This document shows, piece after piece, positions 1 through 8,084 of a DNA stretch of 29,214 nt. The stretch comes from JBFXAF01 sp050178915 (GTDB taxonomy: Bacteria > Pseudomonadota > Alphaproteobacteria > Rhizobiales > Rhizobiaceae): contig JBFXFO010000033.1 in the NCBI GenBank assembly GCA_050178915.1, forward strand, positions 1 through 29,214. The letters run 5' to 3'. The position numbers were made by a program, and so were the translations under genes. Numbering within the stretch: the stretch's first letter is position 1; each line of letters opens with the position of its first letter. The notes under the pieces are model-generated. The model did no database searches. It saw nothing but the letters and a program-made list of their open reading frames with translations, and was not told the DNA's origin.

Positions 1-338
1 CCATCCTGTGCGTCGGCGAGGCCCTGATCGACCTTCAGGAAGGGCACCACGTGGCGCTTCTCCCAGAGATACTGGGCGGTCGGCGTGCCGTCGATGTCGC
101 GATCCATGGTCTGCTCGAACAGGATGGCGCCCATCACCTTGTCTCCGGTGAAGGCAGGCGACTTGATGATGCGCGCGCGCATCTTGTGGACGAGGTCGAA
201 CATTTCGGCTTCGGTCGACCAGGCGCTCTCATCGACACCGTAGAGCTTGAGCGCTTTCGGGGTGGAGCCGCCCGACTGATCGAGCGCCGCGATGAAGCCA
301 TCCTTGCTCGCGGCCTGTGCGGCCATGTCCTTGTTCAT
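1..338 (-). CDS. fda: Class I fructose-bisphosphate aldolase, N-terminal part (cut by window edge)
   Basis: Class I aldolase interconverts fructose 1,6-bisphosphate with glyceraldehyde 3-phosphate and dihydroxyacetone phosphate through a Schiff-base lysine, in glycolysis and gluconeogenesis in the cytosol. The 112 visible residues begin MNKDMAAQAASKDGFIAALD. They carry the family signature ALDQSGGSTPKAL near residues 18-30 and a downstream stretch GAILFEQTMDRDIDG. The active-site lysine lies beyond the left edge, so catalysis cannot be checked. The ATG at 338 is chosen because a good ribosome-binding site (GGGAGAAAG) precedes it. The gene lies 66 bases downstream of pgk on the same strand, which suggests a glycolytic operon. 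A hairpin sits in that gap. Family assignment is confident; the exact symbol is less so, because bacterial class I enzymes are named variously. Confidence 0.9.
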   Translation of the reverse strand, partial: MNKDMAAQAASKDGFIAALDQSGGSTPKALKLYGVDESAWSTEAEMFDLVHKMRARIIKSPAFTGDKVMGAILFEQTMDRDIDGTPTAQYLWEKRHVVPFLKVDQGLADAQD

Positions 339-381
339 CTCTTTCTCCCAGCAGACAGATTGTCAGAGTTCAAACTTGCGG

Positions 382-401
382 ATCTGGCCCGAAGACCAGA
401 T
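382..401 (-). promoter_or_regulatory. UUCG-capped hairpin between pgk and the aldolase gene
   Basis: On the minus-strand transcript the sequence ATCTGGTC-TTCG-GGCCAGAT forms an 8-base-pair stem (one G-U pair) closed by C-G around a UUCG tetraloop, an unusually stable fold. It starts four bases after the pgk stop codon. No run of T follows, so it is not a standard intrinsic terminator. It may stabilise or process the mRNA, or partly attenuate transcription into the aldolase gene. The structure is seen in the sequence; the role is inference. Confidence 0.5.
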
Positions 402-404
402 GGG

Positions 405-1601
405 TCATGCCTTGAGCGCGTCGACGCCCGGCAGCGGCTTGCCTTCCATCCACTCGAGGAAGGCCCCTCCGGCGGTCGAAACATAGGTGAAGTCGTCGGC
501 GACGCCGGCCTGATTCAGCGCCGCGACCGTGTCGCCGCCGCCGGCGACCGAGATCAGTTTGCCGGCCTTGGTGCGCGCTGCCGCGTGCTTCGCGGCCGCC
601 ATCGTGGCGCGATCGAAGGGCTCGATCTCGAACGCGCCGAGCGGGCCGTTCCAGACCAGCGTCTGCGCGCGGTCGATCCAGGCATTGACCGTCTCGACCG
701 TCTTCGGACCGACGTCGAGGATCATGCCGTCGGCCGGCACCTTGTCGATGGCGACCGTTTCGTTCGCCGCGCCTGCCTTGAATTCCTTCGCCACGACGCC
801 GTCGACCGGCAGGATGATGGCGCTGCCGGCGGTGGCGGCCTCGATCATGATCTGCTTGGCGGTTGCCGCGAGATCGTGCTCGGCCAGCGACTTGCCGACG
901 TTCGTGCCGCGCGCAGCGAGGAAGGTGTTGGCCATGCCGCCGCCGATCACCAGCGCGTCGACCTTCTTCACGAGGTTCATCAGCAGGTCGATCTTGGTCG
1001 AGACCTTGGCGCCGCCGACGATGGCGATCACCGGCTTCGCCGGATTGCCGAGACCCTTTTCTAGCGCCTCGAGCTCGGCCTGCATGGTGCGGCCGGCATA
1101 GGCCGGCAGCTTGTGCGCCAGCCCCTCGGTGGAGGCATGCGCGCGATGCGCCGCCGAGAAGGCGTCGTTGACGTAGATGTCGCCGTTCTTCGCCAGCGCC
1201 TCGACGAAGGCCGGGTCGTTCTTTTCCTCGCCCTTGTGGAAGCGGGTGTTCTCGAGCAGCAGGATGCCCTCGGGCAGCAGCCCGAACACCGCGCCCTCCG
1301 CCTTCTCGCCGATGCAGTCAGGCGCAAACGCGACCGGCCGGCCGACGACGTCCGCGGTGGCGCGCGCGATCGGTTCCAGCGTGAACTCTGGATCGGGAGC
1401 ACCCTTCGGACGGCCGAAATGCGCCAGCAGGATCACCTTGGCGCCCTTGTCGGACAGTTCGAGGATGGTCGGCGCAACGCGCTCGATACGGGTGAGGTCG
1501 GTGACCTTGCCCTCGGCCATCGGCACGTTCAGGTCAACGCGGACGAGGACGCGTTTGCCTTTGACGTCCCCGATATCGTCGAGTGTCCTGAAGGCGGCCA
1601 T
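405..1601 (-). CDS. pgk: Phosphoglycerate kinase
   Basis: Cytosolic glycolytic enzyme that transfers phosphate from 1,3-bisphosphoglycerate to ADP, giving 3-phosphoglycerate and ATP. The 398-residue product has the usual family length. Substrate-binding elements are visible: VDLNVPM (residues 22-28, with Asp23 and Asn25), Arg38 in TRIER, and LAHFGRPKG (59-67, with His61 and Arg64). Further on are LLENTRFHKGEEKNDP, the nucleotide-side motif GGAKVSTKIDLL, WNGPLGAFE, and the C-terminal glycine-rich GGGDTVAAL. The ATG at 1601 is preceded by a purine-rich GGGAGAGAAAG. An imperfect hairpin (1613-1635) lies just upstream of that site. The gene is followed by the class I aldolase gene and preceded 79 bases upstream by a K+/H+ antiporter, all on the minus strand. 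Nothing is missing or truncated. Confidence 0.98.
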   Translation of the reverse strand: MAAFRTLDDIGDVKGKRVLVRVDLNVPMAEGKVTDLTRIERVAPTILELSDKGAKVILLAHFGRPKGAPDPEFTLEPIARATADVVGRPVAFAPDCIGEKAEGAVFGLLPEGILLLENTRFHKGEEKNDPAFVEALAKNGDIYVNDAFSAAHRAHASTEGLAHKLPAYAGRTMQAELEALEKGLGNPAKPVIAIVGGAKVSTKIDLLMNLVKKVDALVIGGGMANTFLAARGTNVGKSLAEHDLAATAKQIMIEAATAGSAIILPVDGVVAKEFKAGAANETVAIDKVPADGMILDVGPKTVETVNAWIDRAQTLVWNGPLGAFEIEPFDRATMAAAKHAAARTKAGKLISVAGGGDTVAALNQAGVADDFTYVSTAGGAFLEWMEGKPLPGVDALKA

Positions 1602-1612
1602 CTTTCTCTCCC

Positions 1613-1635
1613 GCGAAGCGATCCAGTCGCTGCGC
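1613..1635 (-). promoter_or_regulatory. Hairpin in the pgk 5' leader
   Basis: GCGCAGCGA and TCGCTTCGC (minus strand) pair at 8 of 9 positions around a five-base loop. The foot of the stem touches the purine-rich ribosome-binding stretch of pgk. It could affect translation or be the 3' end structure of the upstream antiporter gene. No T-run is present. Role unknown. Confidence 0.3.
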
Positions 1636-1680
1636 TCGATAACGGGTTTTGGCGCCGAGCGCCATGCCGTTCAAGCCGCC

Positions 1681-3516
1681 TCAGGCGACCGGGCTGCCCT
1701 CGTCGGGCGGCGATGTGGTGCGGCTCGCGAAACGCGCGGAAATCCATTGCCACAGATCCTGCGCATTGCGCACCGCCGGAGCGCGGTCGCCCGGCGTGCT
1801 CGGCTCGATGGACAGGCCGAGTGCGCTGATGCGCCCCTTGTCGTCCACGTCGCGCACGATCAGTTCGATCGGACCGATGGTCACGCGGTCGGCGTATTCG
1901 GGCGTGCCACCAAGCCGCTGCGCCACCAGCGCTCCGACGGTGAGCTGGCGCTCGCTGGCATCGAGCCCCGCGCCGTATGCGGCATCGAGCGCTGCGGCCG
2001 GCTGCGTCGGATCGAGCGGGAAGGCGCCGAAGAACTCGGCGTCCTCGGGATCGACCTCCGCACGGCTGGCGAACAGCCGGTCGAGCAGGCGCGGATAGCG
2101 GTCCGGCACGAAGATGTAGACGTGGTCGCCGGCGATCAGCCTGCCCATCTCCTGGAAACGCATGGAACGGCCATCGCGCACGACAAGCGACGGACGCGCC
2201 CAGCGCGGAATGCGCTCGCCGCGCGCCACCGGGCTGCCGGGCACGACCGTGTAGGCGAGCAGTTCATGATGCGCGGAGCCGGGCAGTTCGAGCTCGACCT
2301 TGTTGAGCGGTCCGAGACGCGGGGGCACCAGCAGGCCAAGCCAGCGCGCCATGGTGCCGAGGGTCCAGCCCTGCATGACCAGCGACACCAGCACCACGAT
2401 GAAGGCGATGTTGAAGATGGTGCGACCGTTCGGCAGCTCGGCGAGGACCGGCGTGATGGCGAGCAGCACGGTCACCGCGCCGCGCAGGCCGACCCACGAG
2501 ATGAAGGCTGTCTCCCGCCGCGAGAAACGGAACGGCAGCAGGCAGAGCCAGACCGCGAGAGGTCGCGCCACGAAGATCAGGAAGAGGCCGAGCAGGATCG
2601 CCGGCAGCAGGATCAGCGGAAACTGCGACGGCGTGGCGAACAGGCCCAGCACGAGAAACATGATGATCTGCGCCAGCCATGACATGCCGTCCTGGAAACG
2701 GCGCAGGGTCGAGACCGCGCGTATCTGCGAATTGCCGGCGACGAGGCCGGCCATGTAGACCGCCAGGAAACCGGAGCCACCGATCGCGCCCGCAAAGGCG
2801 AAGACGAGCAGGGAGAGCGCCAGCACGAAGATCGGCAGCAGCCCCTGGTCGAGATCGAGCCGGTCGACAAGTCGCACGATCGCCCAGCCGCCGGCAAAGC
2901 CGACGACCGCGCCGATGAGCATCTGCAGCAGGAAGCCGAAGATCAGGTCGACCACCAGCACTTCGGCCGCCGGATCGGCGCCGAGCGAGATCAGCTCGAC
3001 GAAGGTGATGGTGAGGAAGATGGCGATCGGATCGTTGGCGCCGGACTCGATTTCGAGCGTAGAGCGCACCCTCTCGCGCAGGTGCAGATTGCCGGCGCGC
3101 AGCAGGAAGAACACGGCTGCCGCATCCGTGGAAGCGACCGCGGCGCCGAGCAGCAGGCTTTCCAGCCATGTGAGGTCGGTCAGCGCATGCGCGGCGGCGG
3201 CGAAGACGACCGTGGTGACGGCAACGCCAATGGTGGCAAGCGACAGCGACGGCAGGCCGGCGCTGCGCAGCATCTGCAGCGGCGTGCCGAAACCGGAGTC
3301 GAAAAGAATGACGGCGAGCGCCAGCGCGCCGACGAAATAGGCGAGCTCGGCATTGTCGAAATGGATGCCCAGCCCGTCCTCGCCGGTGAGCAGTCCGATG
3401 CCGAGGAAGAGCAGCAGCAGCGGGGCGCCGAAGCGGAAGGCGATCAGGCTCGAAAACGCCGCGACGACGATCAGCGTCGTGCCCACCAGCGTTGCGAGAT
3501 AGATGGCCTGTTCCAA
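1681..3516 (-). CDS. nhaP2: CPA1-type potassium/proton antiporter with C-terminal regulatory domains
   Basis: Inner-membrane cation/proton antiporter of the NhaP2/CvrA group, expected to export K+ (or Na+) in exchange for protons and so help control cytoplasmic pH, K+ and volume. The 611 residues are close to the family length of about 580. The first ~390 residues are membrane-spanning, with 12-13 hydrophobic helices. They carry the conserved STDAAAVFFLL and STLEIESGANDP motifs that hold the transport residues, and later SWVGLRGAVTVLL. The soluble tail contains an RCK_C/TrkA-C-like section (about 400-480, with GSPVARGERIPRW and GDHVYIFVP) and a CorC/HlyC-like section after about 500. The start is TTG at 3516, chosen because the first helix begins directly after it; AGAGGGGA lies 11 bases upstream, so the start is not certain. 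Ion preference cannot be read from the sequence. Confidence 0.88.
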   Translation of the reverse strand: MEQAIYLATLVGTTLIVVAAFSSLIAFRFGAPLLLLFLGIGLLTGEDGLGIHFDNAELAYFVGALALAVILFDSGFGTPLQMLRSAGLPSLSLATIGVAVTTVVFAAAAHALTDLTWLESLLLGAAVASTDAAAVFFLLRAGNLHLRERVRSTLEIESGANDPIAIFLTITFVELISLGADPAAEVLVVDLIFGFLLQMLIGAVVGFAGGWAIVRLVDRLDLDQGLLPIFVLALSLLVFAFAGAIGGSGFLAVYMAGLVAGNSQIRAVSTLRRFQDGMSWLAQIIMFLVLGLFATPSQFPLILLPAILLGLFLIFVARPLAVWLCLLPFRFSRRETAFISWVGLRGAVTVLLAITPVLAELPNGRTIFNIAFIVVLVSLVMQGWTLGTMARWLGLLVPPRLGPLNKVELELPGSAHHELLAYTVVPGSPVARGERIPRWARPSLVVRDGRSMRFQEMGRLIAGDHVYIFVPDRYPRLLDRLFASRAEVDPEDAEFFGAFPLDPTQPAAALDAAYGAGLDASERQLTVGALVAQRLGGTPEYADRVTIGPIELIVRDVDDKGRISALGLSIEPSTPGDRAPAVRNAQDLWQWISARFASRTTSPPDEGSPVA

Positions 3517-3657
3517 GAGCGCAGCATCCCCTCTGCAGGACCCGCGGAAGGCGGCCCGCTTCCTGCCTCAAGGGCAAGTGCGGCGAAGGCAAGGCGGGTA
3601 ACGGAAAAATGGCGCGGCGCCATACGGTTGCGGACGGGCGCGTTGCGGGAATTCGGC

Positions 3658-3674
3658 CGGCGTTGTAAACGCCG
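3658..3674. repeat. Inverted repeat upstream of proA
   Basis: CGGCGTT-GTA-AACGCCG is a perfect 7-base inverted repeat with a 3-base centre, 20 bases before the preferred proA start, in the 178-base gap between the divergent antiporter gene and proA. It could be an operator or a leader hairpin. The rest of this gap shows no clear promoter by eye. Confidence 0.35.
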
Positions 3675-3694
3675 AGGCGCCAGGGAAAATGCCT

Positions 3695-4981
3695 ATGTTG
3701 AAGACGTTGCCGCAGGACCAGTCCGACACCGCAGCGCTGATGGCCGGGATCGGCCGCCGCGCCCGGGCTGCCGCGCGACCGCTGGCGATCGCACCCCCGG
3801 CGGCGAAGAACGCCGCGCTGGAAGCGATGGCGCAGGCGCTGCTGGATGGCTCCGCCGGGATTCTCGCCGCCAACCGCATCGACGTGAAGAACGGCGAGGA
3901 CGCAGGGCTGTCAAAATCCTTCATGGATCGGCTGACGCTCAGCGAGGCCCGCATTCGCGACATGGCGGACGGCGTTCGCGCCATCGCGGCGCTGGCCGAC
4001 CCGGTCGGCGAGGTCATCGCTTCCTGGCGGCGTCCGAACGGTCTCGCCATCGAACGCGTGCGCACGCCGCTCGGCGTCATCGGCGTGATCTACGAGAGCC
4101 GCCCCAACGTGACCGCCGATGCCGGGGCACTCTGCCTCAAGGCCGGCAATCCGGTGATCCTGCGCGGCGGCTCGGATTCGCTCAACTCGTCGCAGGCGAT
4201 CCATGCCTGCCTGGTCGCCGGCCTGAAGTCTGCCGGACTGCCGCAGGACGTGATCCAGCTGGTGCCGACCACCGACCGCGCTGCGGTGGGCGAGATGCTG
4301 CGGGGGCTCGACGGCAACGTCGATGTGATCGTGCCGCGCGGGGGAAAAAGCCTCGTCGCGCGTGTGCAGGGCGAGGCGCGCGTGCCGGTCTTCGCGCATC
4401 TGGAGGGCATCTGCCATCTCTACATCGACCGCTCGGCCAAACTCGACATGGCGGAGCGCATCGCCGTCAACGCGAAGATGCGCCGCACCGGCATCTGCGG
4501 CGCCGCCGAAACGCTGCTGGTCGACCGCGCGGTGGCCGCAACACACCTGGTCCCGATCGTGACGGCGCTTGCCGATGCCGGCTGCGAGATTCGCGCCACC
4601 GACGAGGTGCGCGCCGCCTTCCCGGCAGCCATTCCCGCGACCGACGCCGACTGGACCACCGAATATCTCGACGCGATCATCTCGGTGAGGCTGGTCGATG
4701 GCGTGGCCGATGCGATCGAGCACATCGAGACGCATTCCTCGCATCACACCGAAGCGATCGTCGCCGACGATGCCGCGACGGTGGAACGCTTCTTCTCGGA
4801 GATCGACTCGGCCATCCTGCTGCACAACGCCTCGACCCAGTTCGCCGATGGCGGCGAGTTCGGCATGGGCGCCGAGATCGGCATCGCCACCGGCAAGATG
4901 CATGCGCGCGGCCCGGTGGGCGTCGAGCAACTGACGTCGTTCAAGTACCGCGTGCGCGGCAACGGGCAGACGCGGCCGTGA
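3695..4981 (+). CDS. proA: Glutamate-5-semialdehyde dehydrogenase (gamma-glutamyl phosphate reductase)
   Basis: NADPH-dependent reduction of gamma-glutamyl phosphate to glutamate 5-semialdehyde, the second step of proline synthesis, in the cytosol. The 428-residue product has the normal family length. Visible features are the ALDH-type fold with TPLGVIGVIYESRPNVT (cofactor side), GNPVILRGGSDSL, and the catalytic cysteine in RTGICGAAETLL (Cys268 from the chosen start). The conserved end is EFGMGAEIGIATGKMHARGP. Two in-frame ATGs compete, at 3689 and 3695. The second is preferred because AGGGA lies eight bases before it but only two before the first. nadD follows closely, as in the common rhizobial proB-proA-nadD order; proB is not in this window. 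Confidence 0.97.
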   Translation: MLKTLPQDQSDTAALMAGIGRRARAAARPLAIAPPAAKNAALEAMAQALLDGSAGILAANRIDVKNGEDAGLSKSFMDRLTLSEARIRDMADGVRAIAALADPVGEVIASWRRPNGLAIERVRTPLGVIGVIYESRPNVTADAGALCLKAGNPVILRGGSDSLNSSQAIHACLVAGLKSAGLPQDVIQLVPTTDRAAVGEMLRGLDGNVDVIVPRGGKSLVARVQGEARVPVFAHLEGICHLYIDRSAKLDMAERIAVNAKMRRTGICGAAETLLVDRAVAATHLVPIVTALADAGCEIRATDEVRAAFPAAIPATDADWTTEYLDAIISVRLVDGVADAIEHIETHSSHHTEAIVADDAATVERFFSEIDSAILLHNASTQFADGGEFGMGAEIGIATGKMHARGPVGVEQLTSFKYRVRGNGQTRP

Positions 4982-5032
4982 TGCTGGCGAGCAGCGGCAT
5001 TGCTGCCTGACATTCCCACCCGCTACCTTCGC

Positions 5033-5617
5033 ATGCCGCATGCCGAGCGCGGCATGGCCATCGGCCTGTTCGGCGGTTCGTTCAACCCGCCGCATGCCGG
5101 CCACCGCCTGGTGGCGGAGAAGGCGCTGCGCAGCCTGAAGCTCGACCGGCTGTGGTGGATGGTGACGCCCGGCAACCCGCTCAAGGATACGCGCGAACTG
5201 GCGCCGCTGGCGGAGCGGCTGCGGCTCTCGGACGCCATCGCCGACGACCCGCGCATCAAGGTCACCGCCTTCGAGGCGCAGCACAGCGTGCGCTTCACGG
5301 CCGACACGCTGGCGCTGGTCAAGCGGCGCAACCCCGGCGTCGATTTTGTCTGGCTGATGGGCGCCGACAGCCTGCGCGAATTCCATCGCTGGCAGCGCTG
5401 GCGGCAGATCGCGATGACGTTCCCGATCGCGGTCTTCGACCGCCCGGGCTCGACCCTGTCGCTGCTCTCGTCGGTGATGGCGAAGACCTTCGACTATGCC
5501 CGCATCGACGAGAAGGACGCGCCGCGGCTGGCGCGGATGCGCCCGCCGGCATGGACCTTCATCCACGGCCCGCGCTCCACCCTCTCCTCGACCGCGATCC
5601 GCAAAGCGCGACGCTGA
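5033..5617 (+). CDS. nadD: Nicotinate-nucleotide adenylyltransferase
   Basis: Adenylates nicotinate mononucleotide with ATP to make deamido-NAD, a step common to de novo and salvage NAD synthesis; cytosolic. The protein (194 residues from the ATG at 5033) carries the nucleotidyltransferase signature GLFGGSFNPPHAGH, with the HxGH motif at residues 21-24. It also has WWMVTPGNPLKD, DFVWLMGADSL and the closing LSSTAIRKARR, equivalent to the ISSTxIR motif. A TTG at 5000 could extend it by 11 residues, and ATG 5054 could shorten it. No strong ribosome-binding site decides between them; 5033 keeps a short lead before the Rossmann strand. It lies 51 bases after proA on the same strand. Confidence 0.95.
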   Translation: MPHAERGMAIGLFGGSFNPPHAGHRLVAEKALRSLKLDRLWWMVTPGNPLKDTRELAPLAERLRLSDAIADDPRIKVTAFEAQHSVRFTADTLALVKRRNPGVDFVWLMGADSLREFHRWQRWRQIAMTFPIAVFDRPGSTLSLLSSVMAKTFDYARIDEKDAPRLARMRPPAWTFIHGPRSTLSSTAIRKARR

Positions 5618-5728
5618 TCGGGCGGACGCTTGTGCCAGCCGCAACAGCCTGCGATGCCAGAGCTGTACCCACCGGCCGATGTCGCTTTCCAGCCCGTCAA
5701 GCTGCGAACCGGAAGGCACACTGCCCGC

Positions 5729-6979
5729 ATGAATGCCGAGGCCCAGAGCGCGCCCGCCCCGCTGATCGCCATCACCAGCGTCATCCTGTCGATGACGCTG
5801 GTCGCCGTGGGCAATGGCCTGCTCTTCGCCTACGTGCCGGTGCGCCTCGGCGCCGAAGGCTACGCGCCGACCTGGGCTGGGCTCATCCTGACCGGCCTCT
5901 CTGCCGGCGGCATCGCCGGCTGCCTGCTGACCGGCGCCTTTGTCCGCCGGGTCGGCCATGCGCGCGTCTACATGACGTTCCTCGCGCTGATCATCCTGTC
6001 CAACGCGGCGGTTGCCGCCGGCACCTATCCGTGGCTCTGGATCGCCGCGCGCGCGCTCTACGGCTTCGCCATCTGCGGCCTCTTCATCGTCGCGCAGAGC
6101 TGGCTGAACGATGCCGTCGGCAACTCGATCCGCGGCCGCATCATGGCCGCGTTCTACATCTGCTACATCGTCGGCCTCGGTCTTGGCGCGCTGATCATCA
6201 GCTTCATCGACATCTCTGGCAACGCCGGACCGCTGGTCGCCATCGTCTTCACGGCTCTTTCCCTCATCCCGATCGGCCTGACCACGCTGCGGCCGCCGCC
6301 CCCGCCCGAATCCGCCTCCATCGCCTTCATGCGCTCCTGGCGTATTTCGCCGGTCGGCATTGCCGGCATGCTTGCGGTCGGCGGGCTGTCCATGATGGTC
6401 GCCGGCTTCGCGCCGATCCATGCGACGGCCAGCGGCTACGACAAGAACGACGTGTCGCTGCTGGTCGTGGCGATGGAGTTCGGCACCATTCTGGTGCAAC
6501 TGCCGCTCGGCTGGCTGTCCGACCGCATCGACCGCCGCTACGTGCTCATCATCGCCTCCGTGCTCGTCGTCGGCGCCGGCCTGGCTGCCAGCCAGACCAT
6601 CGGCGCACCCTACATCGCCATCGTCCTGATCTTCATGCTGTGGAGCGGCGCGACGGAATCGATCTATTCGATCTCCAGCGCGCATGCGAACGACCGCGCC
6701 GGCAAGACCGACCTCGTGGCGCTGTCGAGCACGATGCTGTTCGCGTGGTCGGTGTCGGGCTTCATCATCCCCGGCATCGCAACGGCGCTGACGGCGACCT
6801 ACGGAACCGAAGCGTTCATGTATATCGCCGTGCTGATCGCAGCGGTCTTCGCAGCCTTCGTCGCCTGGCGGCTGACCAAGGCTCCGGCAGCGCCGTCGGA
6901 GGGCACGTTCGCACCGATGTCCGCACAGGCGCCGCTGCCTGCCGACCTGGCGTTTCCCGACGAAGACCGCAAGCCGTAG
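5729..6979 (+). CDS. Major facilitator superfamily transporter
   Basis: Inner-membrane secondary transporter with 12 predicted helices over 416 residues. The first helix starts at about residue 10 (ITSVILSMTLVAVGNGLLF). Between helices 2 and 3 is an MFS-type loop ending FVRRVGHARVYM, and the second half repeats the pattern with GWLSDRIDRRYVLI. A proline-rich cytoplasmic linker (RPPPPPES) separates the two six-helix halves. The overall look is that of the YcaD-like MFS group, whose substrates are largely unknown, so no substrate is given. The ATG at 5729 is chosen; a TTG at 5630 would add 33 non-hydrophobic residues with no support. It is 111 bases after nadD and meets the MscS channel gene tail to tail three bases after its stop. 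Confidence 0.87.
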   Translation: MNAEAQSAPAPLIAITSVILSMTLVAVGNGLLFAYVPVRLGAEGYAPTWAGLILTGLSAGGIAGCLLTGAFVRRVGHARVYMTFLALIILSNAAVAAGTYPWLWIAARALYGFAICGLFIVAQSWLNDAVGNSIRGRIMAAFYICYIVGLGLGALIISFIDISGNAGPLVAIVFTALSLIPIGLTTLRPPPPPESASIAFMRSWRISPVGIAGMLAVGGLSMMVAGFAPIHATASGYDKNDVSLLVVAMEFGTILVQLPLGWLSDRIDRRYVLIIASVLVVGAGLAASQTIGAPYIAIVLIFMLWSGATESIYSISSAHANDRAGKTDLVALSSTMLFAWSVSGFIIPGIATALTATYGTEAFMYIAVLIAAVFAAFVAWRLTKAPAAPSEGTFAPMSAQAPLPADLAFPDEDRKP

Positions 6980-6982
6980 GAG

Positions 6983-7879
6983 CTAGGCGCGGCCCACCGT
7001 CGCCTGCCCGCGCAGATCGTCATCCTGCTTTGGAAGCGAACCGTTGCGCAGGACCATTTCGGTCGGCGAGGCCGAGACGGCGACGCCGCGCGCCTTGAAC
7101 GCGGCCTGCAGCCGTCGCGTCAACTCGATCTTGGTGCCGAACCAGTCCTTGTCGGTGGTCCAGTAGCGCAGTGTGAGCCTGACGCCATTCTCGTTGATCT
7201 CGGTCGGGAAAGAGATCGGTGGCGGCGCTTTCTTGACGCGCGATTCCCCCTTCGCCACTTCGACCATGATGCCCGACGCCTCCTCGAGCTCGGTGTCATG
7301 CCGCACCATCACGGCGATGTCGTTGCGGCGCATGCGGTTGCGCGAAAAGTTGCGCACCGGCTCGTTCCACAGCTTGGAATTCGGCGACAGCACGTAGATG
7401 CCGTCGGAGCGGCGCAGCCGCGTGGCGAACAGCCCGATCTCCTCGACCGTGCCTTCGATGTTGCCCACCTCGATGTCCTCGCCGATGCGGAACGGACGCA
7501 GCACCAGCAGCATGATGCCCGCGGCGATGTTCTGCAGCGTACCCTGCAGTGCCAGACCGATGGCGAGGCCGATGGCGCCGATCGCGGCGATGATCGACGC
7601 AGTCTGCACGCCAAACTGGCCGAGCACCATCACGAGGACGAGGATCAGGATGGCGTAGCGCGCCGTGTTGGCGAAGAAGTGACGCAGGGTCACGTCGAAA
7701 TTGCGCACCTGGCCAAGGCCGGCGAACACGCCGCGCTTCATCAGACCGGCGACGAAGTAGCCCCCGACCATAAGAATAAGCGCGCCGAGAACCGAGAAGG
7801 AATAGCTGACAACCAGCGCCATCAAGGCATCCAACCCCGTCTCGATGTTGGCGAAAATGTCCTGCGCGGCCGTTTCCAT
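6983..7879 (-). CDS. mscS: Small-conductance mechanosensitive channel (MscS family)
   Basis: Inner-membrane channel that opens under membrane tension and releases solutes on hypo-osmotic shock. The 298 residues match the E. coli MscS size of 286. Three helices are visible: about 24-48, about 70-90, and the pore helix at about 95-125, with the alternating Gly/Ala packing AAIGAIGLAIGLALQG followed by GTLQNIAAGIMLLVLRPFR. The beta domain follows (GEDIEVGNIEGTVEEIGLF and VLSPNSKLW), then an alpha/beta C-terminal domain with a short polar tail. The ATG at 7879 directly precedes the first amphipathic helix. The gene runs against the flanking nadD/MFS and rsfS genes and has a 205-base gap on its promoter side. 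Whether it is the main channel of the cell cannot be told. Confidence 0.93.
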   Translation of the reverse strand: METAAQDIFANIETGLDALMALVVSYSFSVLGALILMVGGYFVAGLMKRGVFAGLGQVRNFDVTLRHFFANTARYAILILVLVMVLGQFGVQTASIIAAIGAIGLAIGLALQGTLQNIAAGIMLLVLRPFRIGEDIEVGNIEGTVEEIGLFATRLRRSDGIYVLSPNSKLWNEPVRNFSRNRMRRNDIAVMVRHDTELEEASGIMVEVAKGESRVKKAPPPISFPTEINENGVRLTLRYWTTDKDWFGTKIELTRRLQAAFKARGVAVSASPTEMVLRNGSLPKQDDDLRGQATVGRA

Positions 7880-7966
7880 GCGTCCGGCTCCGTTTCCGAA
7901 GCTTTCAAAACCCGTCAGCCGCCGATGCGTTCCGAGTCCGGGCTGCGTGAGAGCGCGGCTGTCGTC

Positions 7967-7996
7967 TTGAATATGTTACCCATGTCTGCCTATCTT
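7967..7996 (+). promoter_or_regulatory. Possible sigma-70-type promoter for rsfS-rlmH
   Basis: TTGAAT and TATCTT are separated by 18 bases in the 205-base divergent gap before rsfS. The spacing and both hexamers are close to housekeeping consensus. The call is by eye only; no transcription start is known. The rest of this gap holds nothing I can name. Confidence 0.3.
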
Positions 7997-8084
7997 CAGG
8001 ACATCATCCGGCGGTCGGGTGATTTGGTTGTTTCTCTGAAAGGGAAAGACACTGAGAACAGCACTGCGGAAGAAGGCCGAAATC

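Noticed and set aside
3911..6685. Open frame of 924 codons on the minus strand opposite proA, nadD and the MFS gene
   Set aside because: Antisense to well-supported genes, with a low-complexity charged composition typical of a GC-rich shadow frame.
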